From Uranotaenia lowii (Eukaryota; Arthropoda; Insecta; Diptera; Culicidae), in contig NC_073691.1 in NCBI RefSeq assembly GCF_029784155.1, positions 90,044,722 through 90,108,721 of the forward strand: a stretch of 64,000 nt of DNA, written 5' to 3'. Position numbers and translations under genes: made by a program. Under the pieces are notes generated by a model. It was not told the DNA's origin, did no database searches, and saw nothing but the letters and a program-made list of their open reading frames with translations. Numbering within the stretch: the first letter of the stretch is position 1; each line of letters begins with the position of its first letter. Of the stretch, positions 41,101-51,789 are shown piece after piece.

Positions 41101-42618
41101 ATCTAGATCCTTGACTCGAATAGTCGAAAGTCTGGAAAGGTACTGCGGACGCATGTTTTTCCAGATTGTCTCGAATTTTTCCCTCCTCGAGAGTGGTCGG
41201 GATAGCATCCGTTCCAACTTCTCGATTTCTGAAACGAAAGCCACGAAAGTCTCCCCTCTGAGTTGTTTCCGATCTTGAATTTTATCTTTAATTCCTTTAT
41301 CCATATTTGGATTACCAAAACGGTGAGTTATTTTCTGTTGGAAAACTTCCCATGTGTTCAGATCGTCCACATAAGTGAAAAACCAGTCTGCTGCTGTGCC
41401 TTCCAACAGCATATGGAAGTCTCTAAGAACTGACTGCTTTGGAACGCCCTCTCTTTCTGCCAGTTTATTGATTTTATACAAAAAATTTTCAACCGACATC
41501 GCTTTTGCATCTCCGTTGAAACGAAGTTTCCACTTCTCGACCCTACCAATATGTTCTCGGCGGTATCTGTAAGCGGAGTAGGCATGCTCGTCTCTGAGCA
41601 AAGCGGATCCTGACGACTCTAAACTACGTCTGGTTTGTTGGAAAGGAGTTCGGTAGTTTCTAGCGCTGTTCCTATCCAATGAACTATCTGACGATTGACT
41701 TCTGACCCACGGTCTGTTTGGTGGCCTTGTATGTACCCCAAAAGTTTCACTTTCGGATTCCGACCCTGACCCATGATTTGGTTGGCGGGTTTTATGTGCG
41801 CTTCGATGAGCTTTCTCTGCATTTACTTTGTACAAATGAGAAATAAGCTCGTCTTTCTCCTCAAGACTTTTCTTTAAGGAGTGTACTTCCCGCTCGAATG
41901 ATTCTTGCAGTTTCCTGCTATTTACCTGCCACATCTGGTCAAATTCTTGACGTGTAAGTATTTCCCCTCCTGGTTGCTCTATGAGTTTTTTCTTTGTACC
42001 TGTTCTGGTGTTGATGTGATCCTTTGGCCCTGAGTCATGGTGCTGTTTGAGTTCCCAAGGATGCTCAACCTGATGTTGTTCCCGAGGCCTCCACGCTTTC
42101 GTCATCGATTCTTTATTAAGTGGACCTGTTGCCCCCTCAGTTTCCTCCTGGTTTTTCTCTGGTTCTTTTTCAACCGAATTACTTCCTAATCTGTAAACGG
42201 TTATCAATTTATCTATTTTATCTAGTAGACTAGTTTTCATTGAATCTTGTTCCTCGTTCAGAGTAACTGAACGATTCACTCTCATCCAGTAATGTAGGAC
42301 CCTAGATTCATATTTAGCTTCGACTTTTTTGTCTAATGATTTTTTTAGATTTTCAATCCTCCCCTCTATGTGGGGTGCCTCATCGGTAATATTTACCCCA
42401 GAAGCGTAGTCTGCTTTTTCTTTTCTATCATCATGAAATAATTTTCGCAAACGCCTTTGCTTGCCGCACAAATCTAATCTCATCACCGACTCTGCTTGAT
42501 TCCTAATGACTAATTCATAGTTTACTTCTTCCTCGTTTAGATCTTCCGGTCTTGGGAAATAACGGATCATCTTCAAAAGGTTTTCGGAACAACCGTTCCG
42601 GTGACGTATGCGGATCAA
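41092..42618 (-). CDS. gag: gypsy-2 Gag, N-terminal part
   Basis: 508 residues, of which those upstream of 41109 are genuine; the last few are read-through into the hAT element. It has a charged N-terminal domain, a Glu/Lys-rich central region (about residues 225-265) and a Gag core (WKLRFNGDAKAMSVENFLYKI, AADWFFTYV, VAFVSEIEKLERML). It begins about 530 nt after the primer site. The protein continues at 39320 and below after the insertion. Confidence 0.88.
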   Translation of the reverse strand: MIRIRHRNGCSENLLKMIRYFPRPEDLNEEEVNYELVIRNQAESVMRLDLCGKQRRLRKLFHDDRKEKADYASGVNITDEAPHIEGRIENLKKSLDKKVEAKYESRVLHYWMRVNRSVTLNEEQDSMKTSLLDKIDKLITVYRLGSNSVEKEPEKNQEETEGATGPLNKESMTKAWRPREQHQVEHPWELKQHHDSGPKDHINTRTGTKKKLIEQPGGEILTRQEFDQMWQVNSRKLQESFEREVHSLKKSLEEKDELISHLYKVNAEKAHRSAHKTRQPNHGSGSESESETFGVHTRPPNRPWVRSQSSDSSLDRNSARNYRTPFQQTRRSLESSGSALLRDEHAYSAYRYRREHIGRVEKWKLRFNGDAKAMSVENFLYKINKLAEREGVPKQSVLRDFHMLLEGTAADWFFTYVDDLNTWEVFQQKITHRFGNPNMDKGIKDKIQDRKQLRGETFVAFVSEIEKLERMLSRPLSRREKFETIWKNMRPQYLSRLSTIRVKDLDQG

Positions 42619-43147
42619 GAAATGTGAGGACGAGAGATATTACGGCAGAAATTATTAAATGAAGGCGAAACAACTTATGAGAACGAATCGATATTTTAAA
42701 CCAATATAACTAAATATGAATTAAAATTGTAATTGAAAGAAAATGTTTTTAATAATCGAGTAAAAAAAATAAAATAAATAAAAAAAATAACGAACTTATG
42801 GAGAAAAAAAATGTATTAGAGTTTGACTACTATGTGTATAATTATAAACAAAAAAAGAGAATAAATTATATGTGGTGAGAAAAGAAATACAAATTAATTT
42901 TAGGCCTTATCTAGCAATAACAATCTAAAATGGATTCAATATGTATTTTTACGAACGAAATAATAAAACTTTTAATAACCCAAATGAATGCAAAATTTTT
43001 CAATGTAATAGCAATATCCGAAAATCTTTTTTGAAGCAACCCAATTTCTATGAAGAGAGTAAATGCGTCGATTCACGACTACTTTAAGATACTTTACAAA
43101 TGTAATTTGATTCCAATATTACGTGACTTCAAATTCAAAAAAATGCC
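42619..43147 (-). other. gypsy-2 leader
   Basis: A/T-rich 5' leader between primer site and gag. No ORF. Confidence 0.5.
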
Positions 43148-43165
43148 TTGTATTGTTGGGCGCCA
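43148..43165 (-). promoter_or_regulatory. gypsy-2 primer-binding site
   Basis: Minus-strand TGGCGCCCAACAATACAA, 2 nt from the LTR. The first 11 bases match the Lys-tRNA type used by Osvaldo-like elements. Confidence 0.75.
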
Positions 43166-43167
43166 AA

Positions 43168-45315
43168 TATAACGCGAGGCCCGACACGCTTCCGGTTTTA
43201 AGCAGGTGGCTTAAGCGCCACTTTGGAAGACCACCTACCCTTTCTTGTTTTGCCCAGCTGATGAGACTCGGTCGCGAGTTCCTTTTGATTCCCAATTTTG
43301 GGAAAGAAGCGGAAGGGACTCTAAAAAGGGATCCGTACTTCGACCCCTAAAGGCCGCCCCGAAGTCGAGACAAAACCCGGGAGAAATTCGAGGAAATGGG
43401 AGTTAGCTGTTCGTCACGAAAGCAAGCTAGGGGCGCTAATCATCGGACAAGACCAAACCCCTTACCTGGATCAGAAAAGACAGAAATCGATTGGTTTCGC
43501 GGCCAATCCCCGCAGTAAATAAACAAATAAATCCCGAACGACGAACAGCGTGTGACTCCCTTTCCAGATATCCCGATCAGACTTTCATAGTTGAAATATT
43601 CGCTTTTCGCTTACAATAATTAATCAGATTTATTGCATTTTCATGTGTGTCGTGTAGTGTCTACATAATACTGTTTTAGGCCTAAATTATTTTTCCCTCT
43701 TTCGAAATTCTATCTAGCAGTGCATTTTTGGTGGAGACGCTTGGTTGTTGCTAAATTACTTAGCGATTTTGCTTTGGAAAATCATTTGATTTTCATTTGG
43801 TTTTTCGATTTTTCCACCGCGTGGGTGGTAAAAAGGCTACTTTCGTCGGCTCGCCAGTCCGAAAAACCCGATTTTTCCGCCAGAAAGTGCGAAAAACACT
43901 TTGTTTATACGGCATAAAAGAGACGGTAAAAGCTGTGAAAACATACCAGGTATAACAATCGCTAGAGAATATGGGTGGGTTTACTATGAGTACTCACTCG
44001 AACTGCTAGCTGTTGGCGGGACTTTATGTTTGTCTCGTCACGTTCGGTCGCTCCTTTGCGGCTACCTTTCGCTCTCCCGGCGGATGTTTGCTGGTCGAGA
44101 GCTATGCAGGTAGCTAAGACGGGGCGATTAGAACCTTTTTTGCTCGGCCGGTCACCGCATAGCATAAGCGCAGCTATGTAGTGTGGCCCGCTGGAAGCTT
44201 GGTCGAATTCGGTTTCGGTTTGGCTGGGTGAATCGTTCGGCGAATGTTGGTACGTCTGTCAGCTGCCAACCCGCTTGCTGTCGGCCCCTCGTGGTGTAAA
44301 CGGCTGTGGTGCCGCGTTTCAATGTGGCTGGGTGGTGGTGGCGAAACTGGTGGGAGTTGCTGTTGCGGGACCCCGCGGTGGTTCGCGACGGGCCCGATGT
44401 CCGTCTTCTAGGGTGGAAGCTGCGGTGGGTGAGTGTATCTGTGGCTGATGGTCGGGTTAGATACATGTCGGTTTGCGCCTTTGGCGGTACGGGTTGTAAA
44501 TTTTGCCCATTTGGGTCTCCACCTACCTAATATTCGAATGCACTTTTTTTAGCACTGCACTTCCCTAAGCTGTCCTTTGGTTTCACCTAACACGGACTAA
44601 AGCGAAAAGAGGGCTTTTAATATGAGAACACCTGGTCGCGGAATCACACTCTGACTTTTAGTTACCTTTCGACTTTAAGTTGAGAAAAGCTACTTGATCC
44701 TGACTCTACTAATCACCGGACGTAAGTGAGCTTGGAGTCTCAATCGTCCGCTGATCGACCTGATCTAGCTTGACTTCGCAACCGGAACTACCCGATACGA
44801 ACAAGTCGCACCGCGAAGTCAAACAATTAGATCCCATTTCGCGAATTCTTCGAGTAGTCCTCGTCTTCCCCTTCTGGACCCGAATAATAGAGACCCAACT
44901 TTTGCTTCCCCAAAACAAGTGCACAAAGGCCCCCGAAAGAGGTCATTCACCTGACGCCAAAATAAGAATGTGGTCGGTGGCCTACAGAAGGTAGCATCTA
45001 GAGTCACGTGCTCTCCGCCAGAATTGTGTCGGTCACTCAGATGTGATATCAATGATTGATTTGATGATTGTTCATTTGGGGTGATGCTTCATATGGTAAT
45101 GGGTGTTTGTTTCGTTCTTGTCTTTGGTTATTTTAATTCAGGCGAAATTTCTATTGGCATATGTATTTGAAACGATGTTGTTGTTGAAATGATTATTGTT
45201 ACTTTAAGATAAGGCTTATTTATTTAAGTAATTAAAATGAATGAAATGTCTAAATGTTTTTAAGTTTCTTGAGCACATTATAAATAAATTGTTTCGACTT
45301 GATGTACCCGTTACA
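43168..45315 (-). repeat. gypsy-2 5' LTR
   Basis: 2148 bp, uninterrupted. It is the partner of 29952-33104 and the empty site for the fold-back element. Confidence 0.94.
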
Positions 45316-45319
45316 AAGC

Positions 45320-46708
45320 TTTGCCATGAAGACCCAAACCGATGCTATTTATACAGATTTGTCTGCTGCATTTGATAAAGTGAACCACGAGATTGCTCTC
45401 GCAAAGCTAGGTCGCTTGGGCTTCTGTGGATCTTTACTGGAGTGGTTTCGGAGTTACTTAACGGGACGAAAATTGTCCGTTCATACTGGAGAATCCTTCT
45501 CGAGACAGTTTCTCGGCTCTTCCGGAGTGCCACAAGGAAGCCATTTAGGACCGATAATTTTCGTCATCTATTTTAATGATGTTCTCTCGCTTCTCGATGG
45601 TCCAAAACTAGCTTATACCGATGATCTGAAACTATATCACACCATCAATGGTAAAGACGATATCGATTTCCTGCAACGGCAGTTCAACATTTTTGCTGAC
45701 TGGTGCGACAACAACTGCCTGCCGCTAAATCGCAATAAATGCTCGATCATAACTTTTTCTCGCAAGCGACACCCTCTTTATGCTGAGTACATTCTCGGGG
45801 ATGAAATAATCTCCCGGGTTGACCAAATCAATGATCTGGGTATTATTCTCGATCAACGGCTTGAGTTTAAGACTCACACGAACTACGTGGTAGACAAAGC
45901 CTCCAGAAATCTTGGTTTCTTGTTTCGCGTGGCTAGAGAATTTAAAGATGTGTACTGCTTAAAAAGCTTATATTGTAGCATAGTTCGCTCCGTTCTTGAG
46001 TATGCTTCTGCTGTCTGGTGCCCTTTCTACCAAAATGGAGTTGAACGAATCGAGGCTATACAGCGGCGCTTCTTGTGATATGCCCTTCGACACCTGAACT
46101 GGCAAGATCCTTTTCGTTTGCCCAGTTATGAGAATCGTTGCCAGCTGATAGACTTAGACACGCTTCAAGTCCGAAGAAACGCCACACGTGCTTTGGTTGT
46201 TGCGGATCTTCTCACATCGAGGATTGACTGTCCCGTGCTGCTGGAAGCTATCCCTCTCAACGTGCGACCGCGAGGATTAAGAAACCAGAATCTGCAACTC
46301 TACGTTCCTGTTCGGCTGAATAACTATGGGGCTAACAGCGCTCTTATAGGCATCCTAAAAACCTTCAACCGTTTTTCGGAGTACTTTGACTTTGGCGTTC
46401 CCAGAAATGTTTTCCGTAGAAACATCCCTTTGACGGAAAAGATTAGTAGGACCACTAGAAAGATTAGTAGGATTCCTACTGGCCGCCTACTAGCCGTTCC
46501 ATTGTTTTCTAGTGGAAAATGGCCCAACCGATACAGTAGAAATGATATTCCCGATTCAGAATGACAGCTCTCGTTGACATCTGTCAGGGTTTGATTGTAT
46601 TGGTGTGTTTGATTTGTGTTTATGTGTGAGTGTACATTAAAAGTATGCGTATGTATAGGTGGTATTGAAAACATGCATTTTATGGGGTTCCAAATAAAAA
46701 AAATAGTG
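45320..46708 (+). pseudogene. Jockey-like LINE reverse transcriptase, second part
   Basis: Continues 29600-29951 in frame after AAGC. It shows DLSAAFDKVNHEI, GVPQGSHLGPIIF and the catalytic block, which reads YTDDLK where F/YADD is usual, then the C-terminal region with RRFL. A single in-frame TGA (46076-46078) is followed by more LINE-like sequence in the same frame (LPSYENRCQLIDLDTL, FDFGVPRNVFRRNI). The ORF end and the 3' UTR are not sharply defined; an A-rich tail is at about 46694-46708. A 16-bp direct repeat GAAAGATTAGTAGG is near 46440-46470. Confidence 0.8.
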
Positions 46709-47190
46709 GAAAAGATTTAGTTTAAACCATTTTTATTACATATTAGGGAAATATGGTATATATATTCTAAATTGTATCACAAACTTGGTTTCACTGACTG
46801 GCCTGTCTACAGATTATCTATTTGTAAGCAGCTGCATGCCTTAAAATCGACTCTTCCTTGATCAAGTAGCACCATTGATTTGTGCGGGGTAGATTTTAAT
46901 TTAGAGCTACGCATCCGCTGTTGGTACAACAATCACGCTGATTTATTAATTTCGTCTCGCAACCACCCGTGACATAATATTCCACATGATTCGCAACCGC
47001 TGATAATCCGAACCTCTTAATTATCTGCATCCTGCTTTTTCTTCGCTTAAGTCTTGTTTTTTTCGGTATCTGAAATACAAATTATTCAAGTTAATCAATA
47101 AGTTTTACAAGCAATTATTCAAGTTTTTACTTACTACACGATGCTGTTCTTGAAAAGTCTGGTAACAAAATGGCCGTTGAAAAATCTAAT
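46709..47190. other. intronic sequence, nothing recognised
   Basis: AT-rich with no open frame or repeat boundary seen. Confidence 0.4.
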
Positions 47191-47192
47191 AG

Positions 47193-48412
47193 AGAATTCG
47201 TTTTCAAGTGGTGGTGCACCGGTGCACTACCGGTAGTGCACTTTTTATCGTTTTCATGCTCGTTTTCACGATAAGTAGTGCACTGGTAGTGCACCATAAA
47301 GTGGACGGTGGAACACTCTGAAAATATTTGGTGTTGCTTGCGCTCTCACCAATACTATCATGAATTTGGAAAACACGTGCTTCCCGATGTAAACAAATAT
47401 CAGCTGGTTGGTTTATTTCTATACCGCAAAAATTGCGTTCGAGCTGTTTTTTTCTCTTTTTATCCCGAAGAACGGAAACTTGTTCCGGATTCAATACCAG
47501 TGTCGTTTCCAACAGAGGCGGAGAATTTCACCTGGATGGCACGTTCCAAAGCAAACAATGCTCCCAAGAAGAAATGTGCCCAGAAGGATTGCTGCAATCG
47601 GTTCCAGGCGATGCCGAAAAAGAGCAGCAAATCAGAGTGCAAAAAGGCCAACCCAAAGATCTGGCGGAATCGCCCAAACCGAAAAGTATTCTTGTTCGGG
47701 AGGGTCCTATAAGTTGGTCTTCACAGCAAGAAGCGTTCAGCTGCATCGAAGCTACTCTGCTACCAGCCAGCTTCGAGCTGTGCCTTAGGGTGACGATGCT
47801 CGGTTGCGCCAAGTCCCGGATTCCCACCCGTTGCCCTTCAAAAACGGTAGTTCGATACTACAGCCGCATTGGGAGCTTGAATTTCGTTCGTTTCGGTCTG
47901 TTAGCAAAATTTTCTTCCCCGACTTCCGCGATCCGAGTTCCAAGAATTTTTTTTTTTATTATCTTCTTAAATGGAAATAGGTACTCGAACGAAGATGAGA
48001 TTTGCGAGAAATAAACGTTCAAAATACCGGAACCTTCAAGCTGGGGTAACTGCAGTCTAGCAGCAGCAAACATAGACCGCCCAGAATCAGCCGGTATTGC
48101 AGTTCATCAGAGCCAGAGACGAATCTACTAAGCAAAATAAATCTGAAATCTTAACAATTCAACATAATACATAAATTCATGCTAAAATTTCCATATTGTT
48201 AAAAAGACAATGATCAACTAAAGTAAATTTCATTTCAATTTTCGAAGTAAAACGAAAACAAAATACCAGCTGTAATGGATTTTTGACAGCTTGATGTTTT
48301 TTGTTGACACTGCCGATTTCACGCACACCTACAAAGGTGAGTGCAAAACTCGATTCATGCTCGTTTTCAGCATGGATGGTGCAAAACTTTCGGGTGGTGA
48401 AAACGAATACGG
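47193..48412. mobile_element. TIR-like element with GTTTTCA ends
   Basis: The ends read GAATTCGTTTTCA and TGAAAACGAATAC, an inverted pair. Both contain a further TCATGCTCGTTTTCA segment near the end. The interior (47310-48015) has plus-strand frames of 134-193 aa with basic residues. Its ATG region (47536) resembles a histone H3 start at DNA level, but the match is not sustained in one frame. No target duplication could be fixed. Confidence 0.5.
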
Positions 48413-48534
48413 TATAAGTTATTTTCAGGCCTGCTTGGACCACAAATACTCACAAGCAAATGTCGTTAAAATCTTCCGCCAGTGTTGCACAGGCGAAAGA
48501 TTTTATAGTATGCTCATAATTGAATTTGTATACA

Positions 48535-49698
48535 CGCAGAAAAAGAATGGGGAGTGGTTCCAACAAAACGTTTTGTTATTTTATTTTGTTTTTTAAAAGC
48601 AGATTTTTCGATAACTTTCACAAAGATTTGGAATATAGATAAACGAAAAATTTTGTTATTTTTACACGCTCATTTTTTATTGCATAAAATTAAAATTTGG
48701 TTTATTTGAAATCCAATATTAGGTTTATTCGATAAGCGTGTAACTCAAAAACGATAACTTAAAAAAAAAGAAAGAAAAAAGTTTTCAGCGCATCCGAAAC
48801 ACAACAGCGGAAAATTTACGGACACGGAAAGCAGCTTTAAAGGTAGGTTGCAAAGTTTCAAACTAGCCCGAAAACTGCTCTAAAACGGCTGGGGGAACAT
48901 CATTTCATTTCATTTCATCAACTTTTTTATTTCTGTTCCAGATACTTCGACCCAAAACGTTCCGCCTTCCTTTTCCACCCACTGCTGCTCAACTGGTGGC
49001 GATCGAGCTACTGGGTTCGATCAAGTTAGGCTCCCGGTTGGCGTAGGTGTTGGCCGTCGGGGAACGCTTCGGCTCGTCCAGGACGATACCTTCGTCTCTA
49101 TTCCGCGCATCTGGTTCACGATGAACATCACCACCACCAAGGCGAAGAGCAGACCGACCACGGCCATCCCGATGACAGCCGTTAGGATGTTCGTCTGCCC
49201 AAAGAAGCTCGTGGTTCAGTCGCAGTCGTGCCCGTCCGTCGGCGTAATATGCTGGTTTGGCTCAGATCCAGGCCGTTCCTAAACAACTCTACCGTCTACC
49301 GATCGAGAATAATTAAATAATTTTGAGAAATTCAATACAAACCTTTTAAACATGCTTATTTTTTTTTAATAATAGAATTCCGAATCCGAAATGCGAGTAG
49401 ATATAAATAAACATACAATAATTTCATTCCAAATAAAAAAAAATAATTTCAAACATCACAATCTTGTTATTTTTTAACCTGATTTGTGTTGTAATCTTTA
49501 TGCAGAATTTTATTATTTTGAAATCAATTATGGATCACTTTTAAAAAGGGTGTATTTTAATTTCCATTAAACGATAAGTTTAAACCAAATCGATATTTTT
49601 TGTCAGAGTTGCCAAAAATATATTTGTGCTTTTTCCCAACCAAAAATTTTATTATTTTTGGTCGAAATTTGATTATTTTCACAATATATTTTTCTGCG
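48535..49698. mobile_element. TA-flanked TIR element carrying a syndecan fragment
   Basis: Terminal repeats CACGCAGAAAAA/TTTTTCTGCGTG, each flanked by TA. About 1.16 kb. The ends share the CAC(T/G)CAGAAA pattern of the elements at 55168 and 62162. No transposase. The central GC-richer part (48960-49280) is of host-gene origin. Confidence 0.8.
49008..49220 (-). pseudogene. Sdc: syndecan transmembrane and cytoplasmic region, captured and decayed
   Basis: On the minus strand, 49220 to about 49108 reads TSFFGQTNILTAVIG, then a hydrophobic VVGLLFALVVVMFIV segment followed by NQMR, the syndecan membrane span. After a frame change the cytoplasmic tail reads DEGIVLDEPKRSPTANTYA followed by NREP. These match the conserved syndecan C-terminal layout (span, basic stop, DEG..LDEPKRSP, Tyr-Ala, end). 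The ectodomain is missing and the tail's last residues (FFA/FYA) are lost. It lies inside a TIR element, so it was carried here rather than being a real exon. The syndecan identity is from family knowledge. Confidence 0.82.
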
Positions 49699-50174
49699 TG
49701 TATGTGCAATCGGTACAATCAGCTGACTTGACAGATGCACGTGAAACGTTGAGACCTCAATTTTTGATATTAAACGCAGCCCTACGCGCGAAATTTTTCG
49801 GTCAACAATGATCCGCATTAATTGGGATATTGAACAAATCAAGAGAATTGTAGATTTACGTTAATTTTTATATTTAACCTATAATTAAGATATCATTAGG
49901 ATCTAAATTTGATCCGTTGATTTTTATACAATAAACAATAAACAATAAATGACTGAACTACACGTGTTCCACGTGTTGTTTGTGTTCCAATATTAAATGA
50001 AGCAGACTTTACTCGCATGCAGTAATCCGTAATTTTGAATGTTCTGGTTGAGTGCCGGAAAATCATTCAAAGGGTCGCCGAATTGTTTTGTTAGTAAACT
50101 TATATTACTACCTTTCTTTTTCATACCACCATCCAAAAGTCTTTTTTTAAACGCCTACTTTATTCAAAGCTTAC

Positions 50175-50372
50175 CCAACTCCTGCAAATTCGTTCTTCAA
50201 TACCCAGCCAATCAAATCTCCAGTGGATTTGTCAAATAAGCCCAAACCACCATTGAACTGAATCAGAAACCGAATATATTTGGAGGAATGTAGATATCGA
50301 TGGGGCCAGTGCTCATTCATAAACTCAGCATAGCTAGTATCGATTTCTTTCAAAACGACGTCATCTGGAACG
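50175..50372 (-). CDS. GNAT acetyltransferase, exon 2
   Basis: Reads VPDDVVLKEIDTSYAEFMNE, then HWPHRY and a run ending GLFDKSTGDLIGWVLKNEFA. The VNDHWPYR-type motif is characteristic of insect GLYAT-like GNAT proteins, and the GWVLKNEFAG strand precedes the acetyl-CoA-binding loop in exon 3. Flanked by acceptor TTTTAG (50373-) and donor GTAAGC (50174-). Confidence 0.82.
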
Positions 50373-50436
50373 CTAAAATTGAATTATCATGTATCATTTG
50401 AGCTTTGCAAAAAAGTATTATGATAGTTTTACTAAC

Positions 50437-50936
50437 TTGAATTCAAACTGGGCTGCTATGTTTTTATCTAACGTGAAGTAGGAACAATCGGAAAGCACAG
50501 TGAGCTTACCCATCTTTTGATTGATAACTTGTTCCAGCACTCTGAAATGGTTATCACTAATACCACAAAAAACGGGACAACTTCTCCAACAAATGAGTTT
50601 TGTCTCACTAAGATAAATGATAAGCTGATTGCAATCCTCTTGTAGAGAATGAAAATATACACAGGGATCTTCGTTATCCGTAATGGCTACAAATGTACCA
50701 TTCTCCAGCTTCCCATTTCGTGGCACGTAATATCTCAGAAAGGCTCGGGCACTCAATTTAGACATTTCGTCAGCTTCCATTTGTTCCATTTTTGTGAGCC
50801 ACCGTAATTGATTCTCCATTACGAAGAAAAATGGAATCGATTCAGGTAGATGTTTTCTGTAGATCTCCTTTAAAAGTATCAAATCTTCTTGCGAGAGTGG
50901 TCGCAAAATATCATCCACAACATCATCCCCAGCCAT
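50437..50936 (-). CDS. GNAT/GLYAT-like N-acetyltransferase, exon 1
   Basis: Start chosen at 50936 (MAGDDVVDDILRPLSQEDL), because proteins of this family begin shortly before this Leu-rich segment. The frame is open upstream to an ATG at 51047, which would add a basic and hydrophobic 37-residue extension. The exon encodes the N-terminal half of a 306-residue protein, with YYVPRNGKLENGTFVAITD and the VYFHSL segment typical of uncharacterised insect GNAT proteins related to glycine N-acyltransferase. They are expected to transfer an acyl group from acyl-CoA to a small amine; the substrate is unknown. The donor is GTTAGT, and exon 1 ends after two bases of a codon completed by exon 2. No damage is seen. 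Confidence 0.8.
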
Positions 50937-51190
50937 TTCGATAGACAGAGGTTGAAAGACTAAACTAATCAGAAATATGACTTGAAAGCAGCTACCTCTA
51001 TTCTTCCTTCTTCTTCGTGTTCGTGCTATGAGCAATTGTCTTCCCAATTAAGGCCCATTTATTTTTATTCATTTTATATGTGGGTGAGATAAGGTCGATT
51101 GGATTGGAACAATTAGGCCGAAACAAATTTGTTATCCTTATCTTGTCTCTCGGAGTTGAAATAGACAAGGGAAGGGGGAAACTAATACCG
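50937..51190 (-). promoter_or_regulatory. GNAT upstream region
   Basis: 254 bp between the start codon and the dispersed repeat, presumably 5' UTR and core promoter. No TATA box is convincing. Confidence 0.3.
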
Positions 51191-51315
51191 TATTTTTTTC
51201 ACCTGGAGGCAATCCAGAGGCAACCTAGGTTCGCTCTAACTGCTGCCATCGTGCTCATTTATTGCTCTAGAGGCAACCTAGGTTCGCTCGAAAAACGGAC
51301 GGAGTCGCCCTGAGA
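51191..51315 (-). repeat. dispersed repeat, inverted copy of 22252-22377
   Basis: Two AGAGGCAACCTAGGTTCGCTC units, high identity to 22252-22377 in reverse. Lies about 255 bp upstream of the GNAT start codon. Confidence 0.8.
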
Positions 51316-51789
51316 AGAAACCCGCATAGCGAAAAACCATTCTTTGAATCTTTCGAATTATTCGGTTTTGATTATATTGATACCCGCATAAATCAGTATT
51401 ATACATTAACGATTTCACTTATCTTCTTCCACAGACACACGAAAGATTAGCTTTATAGTTTTGGATTATTAATGTACGATTAAGCTAGTCTTTTTTTCAT
51501 GACATGGAATCGTTTGGACGCACTTTACGATACAGCGAACGGGTCGTTAAGTAGAGTAACCATTCATTTTTTTGCTTTTTTCTTTATTCGAATCGTAGCT
51601 AAAAGATAGATTTTATCGTTATTTTATCTTCATTTGCACGATTTGCTAACGCTACAGCTGATCTTCTAAAGATCTTTTTACTATTAAAAATAATAAAAGG
51701 TAGCTTACTACGATCAAATAAAAAAATAAGGAATTTTTTTACAACTGTTTATTTAATCAACATTTTTAAACCATATTGTTTTTCACAAA
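51316..51789. other. intergenic, nothing recognised
   Basis: AT-rich, no open frame. Confidence 0.4.

Larger units (their letters stand above)
29952..45315 (-). mobile_element. Ty3/gypsy retrotransposon 'gypsy-2' with two nested insertions
   Basis: Read on the minus strand. Target duplication AAGC (29948-29951, 45316-45319) lies in the LINE RT. LTRs are about 2.15 kb each, long for the group. They differ by a 5-bp indel and a handful of substitutions. The primer site TGGCGCCCAACAATACAA is Lys-tRNA-like. Gag is split by a hAT derivative and has an in-frame TAG, while pol is open. One LTR carries a fold-back element. A 2.36-kb region between pol and the 3' LTR contains spliced-looking antisense sequence. 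It belongs to the same broad group as gypsy-1 (related Pol ends, primer site and 3' block). The copy cannot encode intact Gag. Confidence 0.94.
20712..50936 (-). other. host gene span: GNAT acetyltransferase with a 29-kb intron
   Basis: Three minus-strand exons join in phase: 50437-50936 (500 nt), 50175-50372 (198 nt) and 20712-20934 (223 nt), a total of 921 nt or 306 residues plus stop. Donors are GTTAGT (50436-50431) and GTAAGC (50174-50169); acceptors are TTTTAG and TATTTTCAG. Intron 1 is 64 nt and intron 2 is 29,240 nt. Intron 2 holds most transposons of the window. The exons have no stop or frameshift. Expression is not shown by sequence alone. Confidence 0.82.
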
